64,000 nt of DNA from Lentzea albida (GTDB taxonomy: Bacteria; Actinomycetota; Actinomycetes; Mycobacteriales; Pseudonocardiaceae), in contig NZ_FOFV01000009.1 in assembly GCF_900111005.1 (NCBI RefSeq), positions 186,001 through 250,000 of the forward strand, read 5' to 3'. Both the position numbers and the translations under genes were made by a program. The first letter of the stretch is position 1, and every line of letters starts with the position of its first letter. Positions 7,874 to 16,628 of the stretch are shown in pieces. The notes under the pieces are model-generated. The model was not told where the DNA came from. It saw only the letters and a program-made list of their open reading frames with translations, and searched no databases.

Positions 7874-9301
7874 TCACCTCGGTACCTGGAAACCGCCGAT
7901 CTCCCGTTCGAGCAGTTCGGCCAGCCTCAACGGCGTGCGGTCCTCGAACGCCGGGCCGATGAGCTGCACACCCACCGGCAGCCCCTCGGAGGAGCGACCG
8001 GCGGGAACGGCGGTCGCGGGCAGGCCGGGCATGGTGGCGAGCCCCGCCCAGACGAGCTGGTCGAGGTACGGGTGCTCCACGCCGTCGACCTCGATCAGCC
8101 GCCGCATCGGGTCGGGGCTGTGGTCGTGCGGGAACGCGGGCGTCGGCGTGACCGGGCAGACCACGGCGTCGAACTCCGCGAACAGCCGCCGCCAGCCGTG
8201 CCGGTGGGCTTCGCGGCGGGCGTTGGCCTCGAGCCATTCGCGGTGGGTGAACTCCACGGCGCGCAGTCGCACGGCGTGCAGACTCCGGTCGTCCACACAG
8301 GACTCCTGCGGGCCGAAGGGAAAGCGCGCTGCGGAACCGGAGACCAGCAGTTGCATGTAGACGGTCGCGGCCTCGGTCAGGTCGGGCAGCAGCGCGCTGT
8401 GCCGTTGCACGCGGGCACCACCGCCGGTGAGCGCGGCGGCCACCCGCTCGACCCCCGCGCGCACGGCGGCACCGGTCGGGAGCAACGGGTGCTCGTCGAG
8501 GACCAGCACCCTGAAATCGCTGAGCCGGTCGTGCCGGGCGGGCGGCAACGACAGGCGGTGCGCCACGCCGGACGTCAGCGGGTCCGGTCCGGCCATCACG
8601 TCCAGCACCAGCGCGAGATCGCGGGCCGTGCGCGCCATCGGGCCGACGACGGCGAGGTCGAGGTCGATCGGCAGCGCCGGTTCGGAAGGCGCGACCATGC
8701 CGCGGCTCGCCGCGAGCCCCAGCGTCGGTTTGTGCGCGTACACACCGCAGAAGTGCGCGGGCGTGCGCAGCGAGCCACCGATGTCGGAGCCGATGGACAC
8801 CGCGCCGAAGCCGGCCGCCAGCGCCGCCGCCGACCCACCGGACGACCCGCCCGCCGTGCGACCGGGGTCCCACGGGTTGGTGGTGGTGCCGTAGATCTCG
8901 TTGAAGCTTTGGACGTCCTGCAACCCCAGCGACACGTTCGTCTTGCCGAGCACCACCGCGCCCGCGTCCTTGAGCCGCGACACCTGCACCGCGTCCTCGG
9001 CCGGTACGTGGTCCCGGTGCGGTGGCATGCCCCACGTCGTGGGCAGCCCGGCGATGTTGTAGGACTCCTTGACGGTCACCGGGACACCGAGCAGCGGCCG
9101 GTCCTCGCCTCTCGCCCGTGCCTTGTCCGCGGCGCGCGCGGCGGCACGGGCGCGGTCGAAGTCCGGCACGCAGATCGCGTTGACCACCACGTCGTCGCGC
9201 TCGACGCGGGCGATGGCCTCGTCGGTCAGCTCCCGCGACGTCACCGCACCGGCCCGCATCGCGGCGACGAGTTCCTCGGCCGAGTGAAAGCTCCATCCCA
9301 T
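7874..9301 (-). CDS. Amidase signature-family hydrolase
   Basis: A 475-residue amidase. The Ser-cisSer-Lys triad is visible: Lys78 in PVTVKES, cis-Ser154 in the Gly/Ser motif AGGSSGGSAAALAAG, and nucleophile Ser177 in GSDIGGSLR. It is full length for the family and cytoplasmic. Substrates in this family range from small aliphatic to aromatic amides and carbamates, and sequence alone does not decide. It stands 65 nt beyond the end of the dihydrodiol dehydrogenase gene on the same strand, so it may belong to the aromatic-degradation operon and release an aromatic acid or amine from an amide. A second, different amidase flanks the other side of this island. Confidence 0.85.
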   Translation of the reverse strand: MGWSFHSAEELVAAMRAGAVTSRELTDEAIARVERDDVVVNAICVPDFDRARAAARAADKARARGEDRPLLGVPVTVKESYNIAGLPTTWGMPPHRDHVPAEDAVQVSRLKDAGAVVLGKTNVSLGLQDVQSFNEIYGTTTNPWDPGRTAGGSSGGSAAALAAGFGAVSIGSDIGGSLRTPAHFCGVYAHKPTLGLAASRGMVAPSEPALPIDLDLAVVGPMARTARDLALVLDVMAGPDPLTSGVAHRLSLPPARHDRLSDFRVLVLDEHPLLPTGAAVRAGVERVAAALTGGGARVQRHSALLPDLTEAATVYMQLLVSGSAARFPFGPQESCVDDRSLHAVRLRAVEFTHREWLEANARREAHRHGWRRLFAEFDAVVCPVTPTPAFPHDHSPDPMRRLIEVDGVEHPYLDQLVWAGLATMPGLPATAVPAGRSSEGLPVGVQLIGPAFEDRTPLRLAELLEREIGGFQVPR

Positions 9302-9366
9302 GCGATCGACGCTACGGAGGTGCCTGCGAGGGCACGAAATCTCTTTTCACGCCAGCGGAAACGCCG

Positions 9367-10176
9367 TCAGACCGGCAGATCCGGACGCCGTGGCGTCCCC
9401 ACCGAACTGATGTCGAAAACGGCACCGGTGACCGTCCTCGACTCACCGCGGGCGGCGAGCAGCACGTAGGAGTCCACGTAGTCCTCGGCCCGCGGGCTGA
9501 AGTCGAGCGCCGAGTACCTGCCCAGCGAGTCCGCGTCCGGCAGCACGTCCGTGATGGCGGTGCCGTCCAGCGCCATCGAACCCGGTCCGCGCAGGTCGGT
9601 CGCCATCCCTCCCGGCGCGACGCCGTTGACCCGGACGTGGGGCGCCAGTTCGTACGCCAGCTGGGAGATCAGCCCGGCCGCCGCGTGCTTCGACGCGGTG
9701 TACAGCACTCCCCCGCCACGCGGGTGGAACGCCGCGTTGGACAGCGTGAAGATCATCGAACCGCGGCGTTCGGCGACGGCCTCGGCGGCCGCGCGGGCGC
9801 CGAGCACGTATCCCTTGACGTTCACGCCGAACAGCTCGTCGAAGCCGCGTTCGAGCTCCTGCGGGCTCATTGCCCGCAGCTCGCGGCCGAAGTCCCAGAG
9901 CCCGGCGTTGCCCACGAAGGTGTCGAGGCCGCCGAACGCCGACACGGCCGTGCTGACCGCCTCGGCGTTGTCAGCGGCGGACGTGACATCACCCCGCACG
10001 CCGCGGACGCGGTCGCCGTGCGCGGAGACGAGGCTCTCGATCTTGGCCGCGGAGCGTTCCAGCACCGTGACGGTCGCGCCCTCGGCGACGAACCGGTCCG
10101 CGATCGCGCGGCCCAGCCCGGACCCGCCCCCGGTCACGAGCGTCGACAGACCGGCCAGCCGGCCGTCCCGAGCCAT
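9367..10176 (-). CDS. bphB: cis-2,3-dihydrodiol dehydrogenase (BphB/HcaB-type SDR)
   Basis: A 269-residue short-chain dehydrogenase that would rearomatise the cis-dihydrodiol made by the ring dioxygenase, forming a catechol and NADH. The nucleotide motif TGGGSGLG is at residues 15-22, with an acidic residue (Glu40) after beta-2 indicating NAD preference. The catalytic set is Ser146, Tyr159 and Lys163 (YTASK). The segment MIFTLSNAAFHPRGGG and the C-terminal SGRTVTGA-like region match BphB/HcaB. The ATG at 10176 overlaps the hydrolase stop by one nucleotide (TGATG). It is the last gene of the dioxygenase operon, or the last but one if the amidase is included. Confidence 0.85.
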   Translation of the reverse strand: MARDGRLAGLSTLVTGGGSGLGRAIADRFVAEGATVTVLERSAAKIESLVSAHGDRVRGVRGDVTSAADNAEAVSTAVSAFGGLDTFVGNAGLWDFGRELRAMSPQELERGFDELFGVNVKGYVLGARAAAEAVAERRGSMIFTLSNAAFHPRGGGVLYTASKHAAAGLISQLAYELAPHVRVNGVAPGGMATDLRGPGSMALDGTAITDVLPDADSLGRYSALDFSPRAEDYVDSYVLLAARGESRTVTGAVFDISSVGTPRRPDLPV

Positions 10177-11033
10177 CAGCGGGTCTCCAGGAAGTGCCGG
10201 ACCGTCGAGTTGAACTCGTCGGCGTGCTCGAGCTGCGCCCAGTGCCCGCAGCGGTTGAACATCAGCAGCCGGGAGTCGGGGATGATCCCCTGCGCGCGCA
10301 GGCTCAGTTCGAAGTGGACTGTGCGGTCGTCGCGTCCGTGGACGACCAGCGTCGGCACGTCGCACTGCGCCAGTTTCTGCGCCGCCTCGAGGAAACCGTG
10401 GGCTCCCATGCCGGACCGCATCACCTCCAGCCAGTTCTTCAGGTGCGCGGGGTTCGCGAGGGCGGTGCGCGACCGCTCCTCTGCCAGCTCGCGGGTGGCG
10501 AAGGCGGGGTCGTAGCACATGACCCTCACGAGCTTCTCGAAGTTCTCGACCGACGGGTCCTCGTAGGTGTCGAAGATGATCCGGATGCCTTCGGACAGGC
10601 CGTTGGACGACATGACGCTGGGGCCCCAGATCCCGGCGCCCATCATCACCAGGTGCGAGACGCGGTCGCGGTGCTCGGTGGCGAGGATCGTGCCGATGCC
10701 GCCGCCCATCGAGTTGCCGATGATCGCGGCCCGGTCGATGCCGAGCGCGTCCATCAGCTGCAGCGCCGCGCGGCCCTGGTCGCGTCCCGTGGTCACGCTC
10801 TGCTCGCAGGAGTCGCCCCAGCCCGGCATGGTCACGGCGATGCAGTGGAACGACGAGGAGAGAGCCCGGATGTTGGGCTCGAAGTTCGACCAGCCGGTGG
10901 CGCCGGGGCCGGTGCCGTGGATCATCAGCAGCGGATGTCCCTGCCCCGCCTCGTTGATCTGGATCCGGTAGTCGGCGGTGTCGACCAGGCGGTAGGTCGA
11001 CTCGTTGCTGAGGTCCGTGGTCACGGAGGTCAC
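10176..11033 (-). CDS. bphD: Meta-cleavage-product hydrolase (BphD/MhpC/HsaD family)
   Basis: A 285-residue C-C bond hydrolase of the alpha/beta-hydrolase fold, expected to split the ring-fission product of the extradiol dioxygenase into a carboxylic acid and a 2-hydroxydienoate. The BphD-family oxyanion motif HGTGPGATGWSNF starts at His39, the nucleophile elbow is GNSMGGG with Ser108, the Asp is in VHGRDDRTV, and the His is in RCGHWAQLE. The GTG start at 11033 has an AAAGG about 11 nt upstream. It overlaps the dehydrogenase gene by one base and lies downstream of the dioxygenase electron-transfer genes. Confidence 0.88.
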   Translation of the reverse strand: MTSVTTDLSNESTYRLVDTADYRIQINEAGQGHPLLMIHGTGPGATGWSNFEPNIRALSSSFHCIAVTMPGWGDSCEQSVTTGRDQGRAALQLMDALGIDRAAIIGNSMGGGIGTILATEHRDRVSHLVMMGAGIWGPSVMSSNGLSEGIRIIFDTYEDPSVENFEKLVRVMCYDPAFATRELAEERSRTALANPAHLKNWLEVMRSGMGAHGFLEAAQKLAQCDVPTLVVHGRDDRTVHFELSLRAQGIIPDSRLLMFNRCGHWAQLEHADEFNSTVRHFLETR

Positions 11034-11069
11034 TGCGCGATGCCTTTCGGTTGGTGGGGCTCGACCGCG

Positions 11070-12329
11070 TCAGCCCGCGAGCTGTTCGGTCGTGCGGGTG
11101 CGGCGCGGCTTCAGGAGGCCGCGCAGGTCCGTGGCGGCGTCGGCGAGCACATCGCTGTCCACCAGCACGTTCGCGGCGACCATGCGGCGGGCGACGCCGA
11201 TCTCGCGGGACGCGTCCATGCCGGCGACGGCCCCGACCCGTCCGTCCCGCAGCCAGAAGGCCAGGAACCGCTCCGGCGTCGCTCCGCGGCGGAGCACCAC
11301 CTGGTCGGTGCCGCGCGGGCGTCCGACGATCTGCAACGTGCCGGTGTACTGGTCGGACCAGGCGTAGGGGGCTTCCCTGTACCGCACCGGTTCCCCGGCG
11401 ACGGTCGAGCCCACCGCCTCGCCGTGGCGCTGCGCCACGTCCCAGTGCTCGAGGCGCCCGCGCGCGGGCAGGTGCGGGTGCGCCTGGCTCGCGACGTCAC
11501 CGGCGGCGAAGATCCACGCCCTGCTGGTCTGGCCGAACTCGTTCACCGGGAAGCCCCAGCGGTCGACGTCCACGCGGGCCGACGCGGCGAGCTCGGTGCG
11601 GGGCTCCACACCGACGCCGACGACGACGGTCGCGGCGTCGATCCGCCGACCCGTCGAGAGGACGACCTGCTCGACCGTCGTTCCGGTGGCGACGAAGCGT
11701 TCGACGGTCGCACCGGTGATCAGGCGCACGCCGTGCCCGTGGTGCAGGTCCACGACGAGGCTCGCCACCTCGGACCCGACGACGTGCGCGAGCGGGTGCG
11801 GCTGGGCCTCGACGACGGTGACGTCGATGCCGCGTTGCCGCGCGACCGCCGCGAGTTCGAGCCCGATGAACCCCGCGCCGATCACGACGAGCGGACCGCC
11901 CCTCGTGAGCAGGGAGTTCAGCCGCCACGCGTCGGCGGCGTCGCGCAAGTTCACCACGTTGTCCGCGTCGGCGTGCGGAACGGTGAGCCGTCGCGCCGTG
12001 ACACCGGTGGCGAGCACCAGCCGGTCCACGTCGAGCCGGTCGCCGCCACCGAGGCGCACCTGGAGCGCGCCGAGATCGATCGCGGTCACCCGCTCGCCCA
12101 GCCGGAGGTCGATCTCGAGGTCGTCGTAGGTCGACCACGGCAGGATGGGCACCAGCCCGCCGGCCGTGCCGTCGAGCAGCGACTTCGACAGCGGCGGCCG
12201 TTCGTACGGCGGGTTGGGGTCGGCGTCGACGACCGTGATCCTGCCGCGGTAGTCGAGCCGGCGCATCGCCACGGCCGCGGAGATGCCCGCGGCGCTGGCG
12301 CCGACGATCACGCAACTCGATCTGCGCAT
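11070..12329 (-). CDS. bphA4: Dioxygenase ferredoxin reductase, FAD/NADH (BphA4/HcaD type)
   Basis: A 419-residue flavoprotein of the oxygenase-coupled NADH-ferredoxin reductase family. The FAD-binding Rossmann motif is GASAAGISAA (residues 9-18), the NAD motif is VIGAGFIGLELA near the middle, and the FAD-binding signature IFAAGDVA follows. The linker PPYERPPLSKSLL is diagnostic of this family. It passes electrons from NADH to the adjacent Rieske ferredoxin. I chose the ATG at 12329, because the Rossmann strand begins six residues later; a longer frame exists but overlaps the ferredoxin gene. It starts 7 nt after the ferredoxin stop codon. Confidence 0.9.
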   Translation of the reverse strand: MRRSSCVIVGASAAGISAAVAMRRLDYRGRITVVDADPNPPYERPPLSKSLLDGTAGGLVPILPWSTYDDLEIDLRLGERVTAIDLGALQVRLGGGDRLDVDRLVLATGVTARRLTVPHADADNVVNLRDAADAWRLNSLLTRGGPLVVIGAGFIGLELAAVARQRGIDVTVVEAQPHPLAHVVGSEVASLVVDLHHGHGVRLITGATVERFVATGTTVEQVVLSTGRRIDAATVVVGVGVEPRTELAASARVDVDRWGFPVNEFGQTSRAWIFAAGDVASQAHPHLPARGRLEHWDVAQRHGEAVGSTVAGEPVRYREAPYAWSDQYTGTLQIVGRPRGTDQVVLRRGATPERFLAFWLRDGRVGAVAGMDASREIGVARRMVAANVLVDSDVLADAATDLRGLLKPRRTRTTEQLAG

Positions 12330-12336
12330 CAGGCGC

Positions 12337-12651
12337 TCACACCCGATCGGGGACTTCGACCGAGACGTCGTCACCGTCGACCTTGACCCGGTACGTGCAC
12401 ACGGGTTTCGTCGCGGGCAGCGTCAGCGCGGCACCCGTCCGCAGGTCGAACTTGGCCATGTGCCAGGCACATTCGACCTGGTCGCCCTCGACGTACCCGT
12501 CTGCGAGCGACGACTGGCCGTGGCTGCACGTGTCGTCGAGGGCGAAGAACTCCCCGTCCGCCCGGAAGACGGCGACGGGCGGGTTCGTCGGAATCTGAAG
12601 CGCATCACCGTCGTCGAGCTCGTCGACGGAACAGGCGCGAATCCAGGGCAT
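12337..12651 (-). CDS. bphA3: Rieske-type [2Fe-2S] ferredoxin of the ring dioxygenase
   Basis: A 104-residue Rieske ferredoxin. Cluster ligands are Cys42-x-His44, then after 16 residues Cys61-x2-His64, which is the normal spacing. It shuttles electrons from the FAD reductase encoded next to the terminal oxygenase alpha subunit. It is complete and cytoplasmic, in the middle of the dioxygenase operon between the beta-subunit and reductase genes. Confidence 0.93.
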   Translation of the reverse strand: MPWIRACSVDELDDGDALQIPTNPPVAVFRADGEFFALDDTCSHGQSSLADGYVEGDQVECAWHMAKFDLRTGAALTLPATKPVCTYRVKVDGDDVSVEVPDRV

Positions 12652-12684
12652 GGTCGAAAACCTTCGGTCGGTGCTGGCTGCGGA

Positions 12685-13227
12685 TCAGAAGAACGTGCTG
12701 AGGTTCCCCGACTGCAGGACGGTCTGGTCGAGGTAGATGAACCGCTTGACGATGGCGAGGCCGGTGCCGACGCGGCGCAGCCGGTCCTCGCGGCGGCCGA
12801 CCCACTGGTCGACGTCGTTCTTGAGCCGCGTGCGGTAGAGCAGGAAGTTGCTGTGCACGGCCAGTTCGTGGCCGTCGTCCTTGACGATCCGGACGTTGGT
12901 GACGAGGTGGCGCGTCCGCGACGGCGGGTCCTCGGCCCACGACGTCCCGGTGGCGAACTTCGCCGCGCGGGTCTCGAGCCACGTCTTGTTCTCGTCGAAG
13001 TACGCCATCTCCCCGGGCTTGGTGAACTCCAGGTGGAGCTGACGCCGGGTCATCGTGCGCCGCAGGGGCATGAAGTAGTGGGCGTCGTCGGTGAAGAGGG
13101 CGACCCACTCCTCGTAGCTGTGGCTGTCGAGCAGGGCCGCCTCGTGGTAGAGGAACTGCTCGACCTGGTGCTGCACCACCATCGCGTCCACTGTGGACTG
13201 CGTGGCGGACGGGGCTTCGATCGTCAT
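12685..13227 (-). CDS. bphA2: Ring-hydroxylating dioxygenase beta subunit
   Basis: A 180-residue small subunit of a Rieske non-heme-iron oxygenase (alpha3beta3 type, NTF2-like fold). Family features are VEQFLYHEAALLDSHSYEEW, a central FMPLRRT segment and the C-terminal WVGRREDRLRRV leading into an FIYLDQTVL strand. The subunit is structural and carries no metal. The start at 13227 is supported by GAGGTGG just upstream; the frame remains open further but would run into the alpha-subunit gene. It lies 14 nt after the alpha subunit. Confidence 0.9.
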   Translation of the reverse strand: MTIEAPSATQSTVDAMVVQHQVEQFLYHEAALLDSHSYEEWVALFTDDAHYFMPLRRTMTRRQLHLEFTKPGEMAYFDENKTWLETRAAKFATGTSWAEDPPSRTRHLVTNVRIVKDDGHELAVHSNFLLYRTRLKNDVDQWVGRREDRLRRVGTGLAIVKRFIYLDQTVLQSGNLSTFF

Positions 13228-13241
13228 CGGTCCACCTCGGC

Positions 13242-14597
13242 CTAGTAGCGGTCCCTGGGGATCGTGCGCTCGCGCAACTCCTCCCAGCTCGGGTTGCGCA
13301 GCCATTCACGCCACGCGTGGTAGGTCCACAGCTGCGCGTGCTCGTTGATCGGCGCGTCCATGAAGGCCAGCCCGTCCTCCTTGACGACCTCGGACGTGCC
13401 CAGGCCCATCTTCAGCAACTGCGGGACCTCGCGGCTCTGGAGCCCCTTGGTCTGCAGCGTCGACTGCGCCCAGTTCTCGCCGTCCTCCTGCTCGAGCATC
13501 CCCGCCGGTCCGAAGAAGTGGATCTGCGAGTCGAGCGACGCGGCCTGCTCCTCCTGCGAGGCGTTCCTGTCCCGGAAGGAGAACCACCAGATCTCGGTGA
13601 CGTCCGGACTGCGCGGGACCCGCAGGCTCAGCTGGGCGTTCGTCGTGACCCAGGTGGTCGGGAAGATGTGGGGGTGACCGGCGACCCGACCGCCGTGGCG
13701 GCCCAGCCGTTCCTCGACCTCCGGCTTGTGCCGCCACGCGAACGGCTCGGGGCCGGCGCTCACCTCCAGCGATTCCTGGTCCGGGCCGGAGATCGCGTGG
13801 CCGTACTCCCCCACCACGACGAAGTTGTGCAGGTCCGTCGGCAGGAAGGGGACCTCGAGGTTCGCGCCCGTGTCGGACTTGGCGCCGCCCTCGACGAAGT
13901 CGTCCGGTGGCGCGGGGATCAGGCCCACGGAGAACGCCGACATGTGCGTGATCTGCGGGTGGTAGTAGTCGAAGACGTTGTCGACGGTGAACTTCCAGTT
14001 CGTCTGCACGGTGAACTTCTGCACGCCGGGAACGGCCACCATGTCGCCGCGTTCGGCGATCAGGTCGAGGCCGAGGCGGCCCGTGGCGCCCAGGTACTCC
14101 TCCAGCGGCGGAGCGGTCTCGTCGAACGTGGCGAACACGAAGCCCCGGTAGGTGTCCAGCTGCGCGACCTTGCGCAGCGGGTGCTTCGACAGGTCGAGCT
14201 TGTCCTTGTAGAAGATGGACTTGCCGGGCACGCCGACCAGTTCACCGTCGAGGCCGAACGTCCAGCCGTGGTACGTGCACATGAAGTTGCGCACGTTGCC
14301 TTCCTCCGCGCGGCAGACCGCGTTGCCCCGGTGGGAGCAGGTGTTGAGGAACGCGCGGATGCTCCCGTCCCGCTGGCGCACGACGAGCACGTTGTCCGAT
14401 CCCATCGGCGCCTCGAAGAAGTCGCCCCGCTTAGGGATCTGCGTGTCGTGGCAGAGGAACAGCCAGGCGCGGCCGAAGATGTTCTTCATCTCCAGGTCGA
14501 AGATCTCCTGGTCGCTGAAGATGCGCCGGTCGAGCTCGCCGGTGTCGAGGCGGACGAGGTCGTCGAGCCGGTCCACGACGCTGGGGACGTCGGTCAT
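13242..14597 (-). CDS. bphA1: Ring-hydroxylating dioxygenase alpha subunit (terminal oxygenase)
   Basis: A 451-residue catalytic subunit that inserts both atoms of O2 into an aromatic ring to give a cis-dihydrodiol. The Rieske ligands are Cys87-x-His89 and Cys107-x2-His110 (CSHRG ... CTYHGW). The mononuclear iron site is indicated by VDNVFDYYHPQITH, which supplies the bridging Asp and two His ligands; the third ligand is a later Asp. The length is typical. The substrate is not decidable from sequence: biphenyl, phenylpropionate, cumate and other aromatics use this group. It lies between the extradiol dioxygenase and beta-subunit genes. Confidence 0.92.
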   Translation of the reverse strand: MTDVPSVVDRLDDLVRLDTGELDRRIFSDQEIFDLEMKNIFGRAWLFLCHDTQIPKRGDFFEAPMGSDNVLVVRQRDGSIRAFLNTCSHRGNAVCRAEEGNVRNFMCTYHGWTFGLDGELVGVPGKSIFYKDKLDLSKHPLRKVAQLDTYRGFVFATFDETAPPLEEYLGATGRLGLDLIAERGDMVAVPGVQKFTVQTNWKFTVDNVFDYYHPQITHMSAFSVGLIPAPPDDFVEGGAKSDTGANLEVPFLPTDLHNFVVVGEYGHAISGPDQESLEVSAGPEPFAWRHKPEVEERLGRHGGRVAGHPHIFPTTWVTTNAQLSLRVPRSPDVTEIWWFSFRDRNASQEEQAASLDSQIHFFGPAGMLEQEDGENWAQSTLQTKGLQSREVPQLLKMGLGTSEVVKEDGLAFMDAPINEHAQLWTYHAWREWLRNPSWEELRERTIPRDRY

Positions 14598-14657
14598 GCT
14601 GGTCTCCTTGCTGCGGGCACGGCGGAGCGGCCCGGGGTTCGGGGGCTGGGCCGGGGA

Positions 14658-15554
14658 TCAGTGCGTGTGCGAGCGGTCGTGACCCCAGAGCTGCGCCGCG
14701 TCCCACGCGGTGACGGTCCAGGTCTCGTCGTCGATGAGCTTCCCCTCGGTGCCGTACTCGACACCGATGCCGGACGGCGACTCCATGTAGAACGAGAGCA
14801 TCCCGTCGTTCGTGTGCCGCCCGAGCGCCGCGGTGAGCGAGATCTTCTTCTCCCGCACGCGGTCCAGGGCGCGGCCAACGCCGTCGAGGGTGTCGATCTC
14901 GAGCATGAAGTGGTTGAGCACGGGCTTGCTGCCCGGTTCGGCGGGACCGAACGCCAGGGAGTGGTGGCGAGGGTTGACGTGCGTGAAGGTGAGCGAGATG
15001 CCGTACTGCTTCATGACGATGTAGTCGCTGACCTTGAAGCCCAGGACGTTGAGGTAGAAGTCGATCATCTCGTCGGTGTTCGGCGCCTGCAGCACGACGT
15101 GCCCGACCCCGAGGTCGTTGCCGGCCGGGTCGGTGGTCACGAACCGCACGCCCGTCGGCGACACGAACGGGCTGGCGACGACCGCGGCGCCGAAGAAGAG
15201 CTCCAGCTGGAACCCCGCGGGGTCGGTGAAGCGCGCGAGCCGCTGGACACCGCGCAGCGAGGCGAGCCCGGCGTCCTCCTTCACCGCGACGCCCTGCCGT
15301 TCCAGGTCGGCCACCTGCGCGTCGAAGTCGAGCTCGTTGGGCACCTCCCAGCCCACATAGGTGAGCTCGTCGTCCCCGGATCGCACCGCGATGCGGTGGT
15401 GGCGCTCGTCCATGCGCAGGAAGAGGGTCTCGACGTCCTGGTCGTCGCGGCCGCGCGTGACCTGCAGGCCGAGGACGTCGGCCGCGTACTCGCCCCACGC
15501 GTCGAGGTCCCTCGCCCCGATCCCGATGTAGCCCAGCGCTTTGATGTACCCCAC
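14658..15554 (-). CDS. bphC: Extradiol (2,3-dihydroxybiphenyl 1,2-type) dioxygenase
   Basis: A 298-residue type I extradiol dioxygenase made of two vicinal-oxygen-chelate repeats (about residues 1-130 and 140-290). The Fe(II) ligands in the C-terminal half are the His of GVGHVVLQ, the His of NHFMLEI and the Glu of GVEYGTEG. It performs meta cleavage of the catechol produced by the dioxygenase and dihydrodiol dehydrogenase. The two-domain length and sequence resemble BphC and HsaC. It is the first gene of the operon and follows the iclR gene on the same strand, with a promoter-like region between. Confidence 0.92.
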   Translation of the reverse strand: MGYIKALGYIGIGARDLDAWGEYAADVLGLQVTRGRDDQDVETLFLRMDERHHRIAVRSGDDELTYVGWEVPNELDFDAQVADLERQGVAVKEDAGLASLRGVQRLARFTDPAGFQLELFFGAAVVASPFVSPTGVRFVTTDPAGNDLGVGHVVLQAPNTDEMIDFYLNVLGFKVSDYIVMKQYGISLTFTHVNPRHHSLAFGPAEPGSKPVLNHFMLEIDTLDGVGRALDRVREKKISLTAALGRHTNDGMLSFYMESPSGIGVEYGTEGKLIDDETWTVTAWDAAQLWGHDRSHTH

Positions 15555-15664
15555 GGTGGCTGCTCCTTGAGTTGGGTCCCTGCACAGGGCTGGCCCGAGC
15601 GGGCGCGTACCTGGCGGTGATTCCTTTATCCTGCAAGGCTTTTACCTACGCGCAAAGCGTCGCG

Positions 15665-15679
15665 TTCCGCGAGGCGGAA
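15665..15679. promoter_or_regulatory. Palindrome TTCCGC-N3-GCGGAA ahead of the catabolic operon
   Basis: A perfect 15-bp palindrome lies 3 nt past the iclR stop and about 110 nt upstream of bphC. On the minus strand a plausible sigma-70 promoter follows it (TTGCGC, 18-nt spacer, GGATAA, roughly 15655-15615). A site just upstream of -35 fits an activating IclR regulator. A matching half-site (TTCCGC at 16495-16500) lies ahead of iclR itself. Confidence 0.5.
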
Positions 15680-15681
15680 TG

Positions 15682-16482
15682 TCAGCGGGACCCGCTCGCC
15701 AACGCGGCCGAGAGCTGGCGGGCGGCGTCGTTCAGCGCGGTGCGGTACCGCGACGGGGAACGACCGGAAACGGTGCACGACAGGGAGATCGCCGCCACCG
15801 CGCGGGTCGCGTCGGCGTTCCAGACCGGTGCCGCCAGGCACGCGACGCCGAGGAAGGACTCCTCGTAGTCCGTCGCGACGCCGGTCTCCCGCACGCGCAC
15901 CAGCGACTGCTTCATCCGCTGCGCGTCGGGAACGGTGTAGGCCGTGAAGCGCTTGAAGGAACCGGCGAGCGTCTGCTTCACGACCGGCGGGCTCGCGAAC
16001 GCCAGGAGCGCCTTGCCGAGCCCCGTGGCGTACGCCGGGCGCCGGCCGCCGACGCGCGTCGTCATGCGCGGACTGCTCGTTCCCGCGACCTTGTCGACGT
16101 ACAGCACGTCCGATCCATTGAGGACACCGAGGTGGACTGTCTGGCGAGTCAGGGCGAACAGCTCCGCGAGGTACGGCGCCGCCGACTCCCTCAGGTTGCC
16201 GACCTCGCCGACCTGGACGCGGTTGCCGACCTCGAACACGCGGTCGGCCAGCGAGTACCGGTCGTCGACCTTCGCCACGTACCCGTGGGAGATCATCGAC
16301 ATCAGGAGGCGGTGGATGGTGGATTTGGCCATCCCGGTGCGATGGGCGATCTCCGAGACGCCGAGCGGCGCCCGTGACGTCGCCAGCGCGTCCAGCACGC
16401 ACAGCCCCTTGCCGACCGACGTGTCGCTCTTGGCGGACGGCTCGCGCCCGCCGGTCACCACTGCTTGCCGTTGCTCGTCCAC
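15682..16482 (-). CDS. IclR-family transcriptional regulator
   Basis: A 266-residue regulator with an N-terminal winged helix-turn-helix (LGVSEIAHRTGMAKSTIHRLL, about residues 40-60) and a C-terminal effector-binding domain of IclR type (residues 95-260, including ATGLGKALLAF). Members often bind aromatic acids and control their degradation genes. The start is GTG 16482 with GGAAAG upstream. It is transcribed in the same direction as the downstream dioxygenase operon and divergently from a TetR gene, so it most likely controls the aromatic pathway. Confidence 0.9.
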   Translation of the reverse strand: MDEQRQAVVTGGREPSAKSDTSVGKGLCVLDALATSRAPLGVSEIAHRTGMAKSTIHRLLMSMISHGYVAKVDDRYSLADRVFEVGNRVQVGEVGNLRESAAPYLAELFALTRQTVHLGVLNGSDVLYVDKVAGTSSPRMTTRVGGRRPAYATGLGKALLAFASPPVVKQTLAGSFKRFTAYTVPDAQRMKQSLVRVRETGVATDYEESFLGVACLAAPVWNADATRAVAAISLSCTVSGRSPSRYRTALNDAARQLSAALASGSR

Positions 16483-16576
16483 GTTGACGCTTCTTTCCGC
16501 AAGTCCCGCACCAGGAGGCGACGATGCCCGCCGCCGGATCGACCGCCCCTTAAGTCGGAGTAGTACTCTCAGTTCG

Positions 16577-16596
16577 CCGTCACACTAAGGTGACGG
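16577..16596. promoter_or_regulatory. Inverted repeat, probable TetR autoregulatory operator
   Basis: CCGTCAC (16577-16583) and GTGACGG (16590-16596) form a perfect 7-bp inverted repeat with a 6-nt spacer. It lies 33 nt upstream of the best tetR start and inside the iclR-tetR divergent region. A smaller GAGTA-G-TACTC repeat precedes it at 16558-16568. Confidence 0.55.
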
Positions 16597-16628
16597 TGCT
16601 CACTGCGCAAGAGGGAAGGAACGACGAG

